Source: Plantago elongata (lineage: Eukaryota > Streptophyta > Magnoliopsida > Lamiales > Plantaginaceae). From it: 21,656 nucleotides of DNA. The notes under the pieces are model-generated. The model had not been told where the DNA came from. It saw only the letters and a program-made list of their open reading frames with translations, and did no database searches. The stretch's first letter is position 1; each line of letters begins with the position of its first letter. The stretch spans positions 1-21,656 of the forward strand of contig JAYMSP010002985.1 of assembly GCA_036897095.1 (NCBI GenBank), given 5' to 3'. The translations under genes were made by a program, and so were the position numbers. Shown here piece by piece: positions 16,930 to 21,656 of this stretch.

Positions 16930-19900
16930 GGTAGTTGGGCACTTTGGCTTATGTTTTCTGTAGCTGCCTTTTGATTTCTTCTACTTTTGCTTAGTATGAG
17001 CTAGTCGAGCTTATATGAATAGTACTATGTCTTTCTGCTCTTGCTTGTTGAATGCTCTTAAGGTCTTTAATTGCTCTAAGGAAAGGAAATTACGGTGGAA
17101 TGATCACTCGTTATGTCTAGTTGTTGACATGAGGTGAGATTTGGAATCGAGTTATTTTCGTCAAGGGATGTGCCTTCTGCATACTTTGTTAGATCATGTT
17201 TGTTTCTTTTTAGGTGTGAGAAATTGCGAAAATAGGATTGGGTGAGGGCAATTCTTGAGTTATAGTGACACTCAGCTAGTTATGTGATTGAAATGTTGGT
17301 GTCCTTTAAGAGTTTTATCTAGGTTTGAGGTCAACATTGAAATTCCTGGAATATGAAGGGTATGATATTAAGTATAAGCACTTTGGAAATGGACATGCTA
17401 TTGAATGATATCACTGCAAAATATATGGTAACAACTAACAAGAGTGGTTGCTACATTTCAGTGAACCTTATGTTTTAGAGTTAGTAATTGGTTTTGGCAG
17501 GTGGTATATACGAACTTGTGTTTTATGCTGTTGGATAATGCTAGGGCAGTTCTTCATAGTGTAGCTATGTTCTGGTAGGTTGAGAACTTGAGGTGAAAGT
17601 GTCAAATTAAACAATTTAGACAGGTATTAAGAAATCAGAGCCATTTTTTCTCTGGCAATCTACCCCCTAAGATCCAAGTTGTATTTGTATTATTTCTTCT
17701 GTCAATGTTCCTTGTTCGGTAGGGTAACTAATACCAGAAGTACTGTTCTGTGCCTTGTGAGGCTGCAAGTCTAAGTTCACTTCAGCTTTAAGGCTTGATC
17801 TACTTTCTTGTTTAAATTATTTATATTATTGATAAATTTAACAAGGTGTTGACTTAAATCGCATGCCATTGCAATAAAAAGGTTCCATGTAGAGCGAGGT
17901 TGATGCCTCTGTCTTAGTATAATTTGAGTGTAAATTTGAGATTGTTTAAAATTTGTTGGGTGTGGTGTAACTTCCTTTTTTTAATAATGTATGATGTATT
18001 GTGGGATGACTAAAATGACAAGTGTATGAAGTTATGTGGGATGGGAGAGTAAGAGTAAAGACTTAACAACTGCTGAATCTTGTTGGAATCGGCATTGATC
18101 TGCAGCTGGTATAGTACGCTTGTAATTCAGTAGCATTCTTGGATTGTTGATTGTCTTTAGACTTGATTTTAAAGTTGAGCACACCATTGTTTGATGCAGT
18201 AAAGTCCATCTAGATTCAGCTCAAACACAATATAAACCTGAAGCTATAGATCTCAAGTTATGCTCCAACCTTGTGATTCTGTCAGTTCATCTTCTGATCC
18301 TAACTCTTTTAATAAGTGTATGCTCATAATGATGATGAGAATGCTTCTAAGTTTCTAGTTAGTTTAATACTATTTCCATGTGCTTACTGTCAGTATAAAT
18401 CAAAGCAATCTGATTTCCCAATATAATGTGGTGTAGATTGTTAAGTTGTATACTAACTTGTTCTGTCTCATTAAATTTAAACATGATACAGGTTTAAGAT
18501 TACCACCTTGTTGTTTTTGAAGTATTAATTTATACTCATGTAGTCATGTTAGTAGAAATGTTAGGTGCTTCCATTGCAAGATTTCTCATGGAACTTTTGT
18601 CGTTTACATCTTATACAAGTTGTCATTTGCTCTCTAATTTTGAAGCGAACATGATGAAAAATTCCTATTCGCCTAAGGATAGCATTGTCATTTGTAATTG
18701 GGTCCTAGTAGTATACTCACAGAAGTAAAACTCTATCTATCCCTCTGCATTCTCCTTTTCTGACTCAAACTGCTAGATTGAATTCCCATAACCTAAAGTT
18801 GATGCGGTCATATATTCTCGATAAATCTGAAAGCTTGGTTGGCGGAGGTTTAGATCATGCTGAATGAAAAATCTAACCAAAGTGTAAGTCGTGCTAGAGT
18901 AGCCCTGCGACTAAACCCTTTTGCCCTGCCTGTATGTGTCACACCATAAGAAGTAATAACATGACAAAAGCATATGAAGTAATTGTGGGACGGGCTATGG
19001 AGCCGGTAGTACGAAAAGGATTTTTTATTTTTCTTAAGATATTTTTTCATATGGACCTTATTTTCACTTAGTTCATGATTCTGATTGGTATAGAATTTGA
19101 ATGGGTATTTGGATGGATTTTGGTGATATTGTGTTTGGAATGGAATTGAAATGGGGATATCTGAAGTGTATTTTAGGCCAAATCATTGTTCATCGATCCA
19201 AATAGACCGATTACAATTGTATAGCAATCAGTCCTTATATTTTTTCCCGAATTAGTCCCTGTCATTTGATGCATCTGCACCGTCACAGATCTAGGTCATG
19301 GACTTTACGTTTCATTTAGACTTGAACCTCACCAACCATTGTTCTTTTTTTAGTCGATGGCATGAAGTCGGTCGGACATTGATCCATAATATTTTGATGT
19401 GTTTTGAGTTTTAGTTGTTAAAAAGGGAAAATATTATTGACAGAAGAAGGGGAACACTGAAAGAAAATTTAGACCACAAGTTAAATGAATAACATGTCGA
19501 ATTGTTCATCGTTGACATTGTAGGTCTAACTTGCAGGTGACATACAAAACCATGCGCAGGCATCAGATTCTTGAAACTACAATCATTGATTAAAATTCTA
19601 TTAGAGAAGAATAAAAGAAGATCATTAAATTGTATTTTTCTCTGAAAGAATTCAAATATTTCACATGAATCACTAAATAATTGTGCTTGCATAGTGATGG
19701 TGGAGTGATGCATCGCTCCCATAGTCATTTGTCATGAGACTTGTGACTTTACAAAATTAAACATTAAATTTTGGCTGACAGTATAAAACTATTATTTAGC
19801 TCGACGTTGTTTATCACTATCTTTTCAATTGACATTTTATTTTTTTTATAAAATATTTATTATTTGATCGTGAAGTTTTTTAAACTAACTGAAAAATTAA

Positions 19901-20598
19901 CTGGTTTAAGAAGCTAATCAGGTTAGTATTAGTACGTTGAAAATAAATTACATAATCGGCTACTTTTTAGCTATCTTTCTAGCTAGTTTTGTTATATATC
20001 TATTCTGGATTACTAAGACTGGGAAAAGAAGTGTTCAAATAATCTACTTTATATTTGGCAAGTGGCAACTTTATACTACTATCATTCATCAGTATTGTTT
20101 TGCTTTTGTCTTGATAGTGAATCCGGTGGGTAAGATAACTGGTAAATTAGGAACTTGAATACACATGCATCATTGAATAGTATATGCCTCACATATTCCT
20201 TGTTACTGTACTATTTAGATTAGATGTCATTTAGATGGTAGATCCGTGTTAAACTTGTCCAACAACTTCGCTAACTGAATCAGCAGTACGCATCTGAAAT
20301 TCTGAACTGCTAGGGTCGGATCCGAATCAGTCAAGTGTCCGAACCTATTTAATAATTTTAATCTTATCCGAGCTGATAATCTGAAAATGTATGTCATCTT
20401 TAATGAAACAGGGAACACTTAAAATATCGGTGACACAATATAAGTACCTCGGATTCTTGACATATGATCCGTATTGTACTTGAATCAATGTTCACATCAA
20501 CATTGGCATTTCCTCTTGACAGGAAATAAATAAAACAAAGGGTGCGGGGAAGGAATGGCATGTAAAAGTGATTCCGTACATTTTTAATTTACAAAATT
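16930..20598. other. Gene-free interval between PRXIIE and the right-edge gene
   Basis: I see no supported coding frame on either strand; the frames longest here (about 60 to 105 codons) are AT-driven and unlike known proteins. The plus strand of 16930-18800 is T/G-rich and moderate in AT, like plant introns or long 3' UTRs. The rest (19400-20500) is more AT-rich. A cluster of AACTGG, TTAGCT and GCTAAT motifs at 19880-19990 loosely resembles the segment at 7230-7380. Confidence 0.5.
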
Positions 20599-21656
20599 TT
20601 AGAAAATGATATTCGACAGTAGAAAGCAGAATACATCTTTGTTTCTTGCAAATTTATGTGGAGCCGATTGGCTATTCATAAACTTGGCCACCCACCAAGG
20701 CAATTCGTATTCATCGAACGAGCCCAGTGACCCTGTTGTCTGTCGCCTGCTTAATCTCTACCTCAAGCATATGCTTATCAGCTTTGACCCAAAGAAATAA
20801 AACGAAAAATGTGGGAAAATGCATAGTAGACATCATCAAATGCAAGTCCTTTAAACAAACAATCTTATTCATAGAGGCAATGGATCACTTGGAGTTTACC
20901 ACGTGCGTGCACGAAGGAAAGACAAATTGAGCGGGGAATAATATTTATTAACTTTTTAAATAGTCATATTATTTTGAAAAATAATCTATATAATATATAA
21001 AAATCAAAACACAATTAATAAAAATAGAACTCAACTTGAAATACCTCAATTTTATTGACGTTTTTGTGTACATTTTGTATTTGGATTTCTTGTGCATACT
21101 TTTCTTTCTACTAACATATACTAGCAAAATATGGTTTTGTCTCTCCATGATATATACGACCACCCATGGCTATATCATGACTCGAGAGTCATATCTCTTG
21201 GGCCCCAAGGCTACACGTGAATTTAAGTTGGCAATTTATCTAATTTAACATTTTTTTTTTAATAAATTGAACTTTGTATTGAGAGAAAAATGAAAAAAGA
21301 GTACTACAAAAAAAGTAAAGAAGACTCTCAATCCGGAAAGTCAAGAGAGAAAATAAACGTAAAAGCGAAAGCGAACAATGGAAGTCGCCATCTATCCAAA
21401 ATTACCCATCTGCCATATGACTCCAAGACCCCCGCGTAACAGTCTGCATAGCTTTGCGGGCACATGTAAAAGCCTCCTTTTCCATTATAGGCTCATAAGA
21501 TGGAACAAATCCATCAGCATAGTTTACCCTCATCCCCACATTTGTCTTAACTCCCATTGTCCTCTTATAACCACTTTCATGTAAAACTTTTTTTCCAGCT
21601 GCCCTTGTAAAGCTTCTAGTAATTCTTTTCTGGCTAACAGCTAGAGGGCCCTTGTC
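20599..21656 (-). CDS. C-terminal part of an unrecognised protein, probably two exons, cut by the right edge
   Basis: On the minus strand the frame is open from the window edge (21656) to a TAA at 21404-21402. It gives 84 residues of ordinary, non-repetitive composition (ending GSWSHMADG). The stop lies in GATGGGTAATT, which is also a good splice donor (exon end 21406, intron from 21405). A CAG acceptor at 20749-20747 would open an exon 20746-20599 in the same phase. That exon reads RQTTGSLGSFDEYELPWW... and ends in TAA at 20601-20599. The two exons total 399 nt, which preserves the frame, giving 132 visible residues. Features include basic residues near the start, two adjacent Trp and no membrane segment. 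I do not recognise the family. If the intron is not real, the protein simply ends at 21402. Confidence 0.5.
21177..21192. repeat. Short inverted repeat in the proposed intron of the right-edge gene
   Basis: ATGACTC and GAGTCAT flank two bases. A second palindromic block, CTTGGGCCCCAAG, follows at about 21198-21210. These are small and may be chance, although both lie within 35 bases. Confidence 0.6.

Noticed and set aside
19411..19728. 105-codon minus-strand frame
   Set aside because: It resembles no known protein, with composition typical of AT-rich non-coding DNA and no splice or promoter support.
1..21656. CRISPR array, operon, phage or bacterial defence system
   Set aside because: Spliced plant genes and plant retroelements show this is eukaryotic nuclear DNA, and no spaced repeat array is present.

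Overview
The window looks like nuclear DNA of a eudicot plant. It is AT-rich, its genes have plant-type GT-AG introns, and it carries a plant LINE, Stowaway-type MITE ends, a chloroplast-targeted peroxiredoxin and a cellulose-synthase-like A gene. The species cannot be named from sequence alone.

Layout. Positions 1 to about 4140 (minus strand) hold the 5' part of a LINE retrotransposon. ORF1 (781 codons, DUF4283-like domain plus CCHC zinc knuckle and an RGG-rich linker) is open. ORF2 (endonuclease then start of the reverse transcriptase, cut by the left edge) is broken by a nonsense codon, two apparent frameshifts and a Glu-to-Gln change at a catalytic endonuclease position. ORF1 and ORF2 share the four bases ATGA. 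Positions 4141-7900 are gene-free, AT-rich and repeat-derived. Positions 7949-12735 hold one nine-exon gene on the plus strand for a CSLA glucomannan 4-beta-mannosyltransferase (528 aa), with TATA box, AUG-free leader containing a 15-bp perfect hairpin, and a 3' UTR. Positions 12736-15840 are gene-free, with a tRNA-like SINE head and a roughly 230-bp Stowaway-like MITE just upstream of the next gene. Positions 16061-16735 encode an intronless chloroplast type II peroxiredoxin (PRXIIE, 224 aa). Positions 16930-20598 show no gene. At the right edge a minus-strand gene enters the window; its last two exons can be read as 21656-21406 and 20746-20599, but I do not recognise the family.

The genes do not form a pathway. 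CSLA makes hemicellulose backbone in the Golgi, PRXIIE detoxifies peroxides in plastids, and the LINE is a decaying parasite. I found no clear undescribed system. The most useful observations are a GTTCG pentanucleotide array starting exactly at the CSLA intron 1 splice donor, the leader hairpin, the base-composition switch inside PRXIIE, the ATGA coupling in the LINE, and the unrecognised two-exon gene end on the right.
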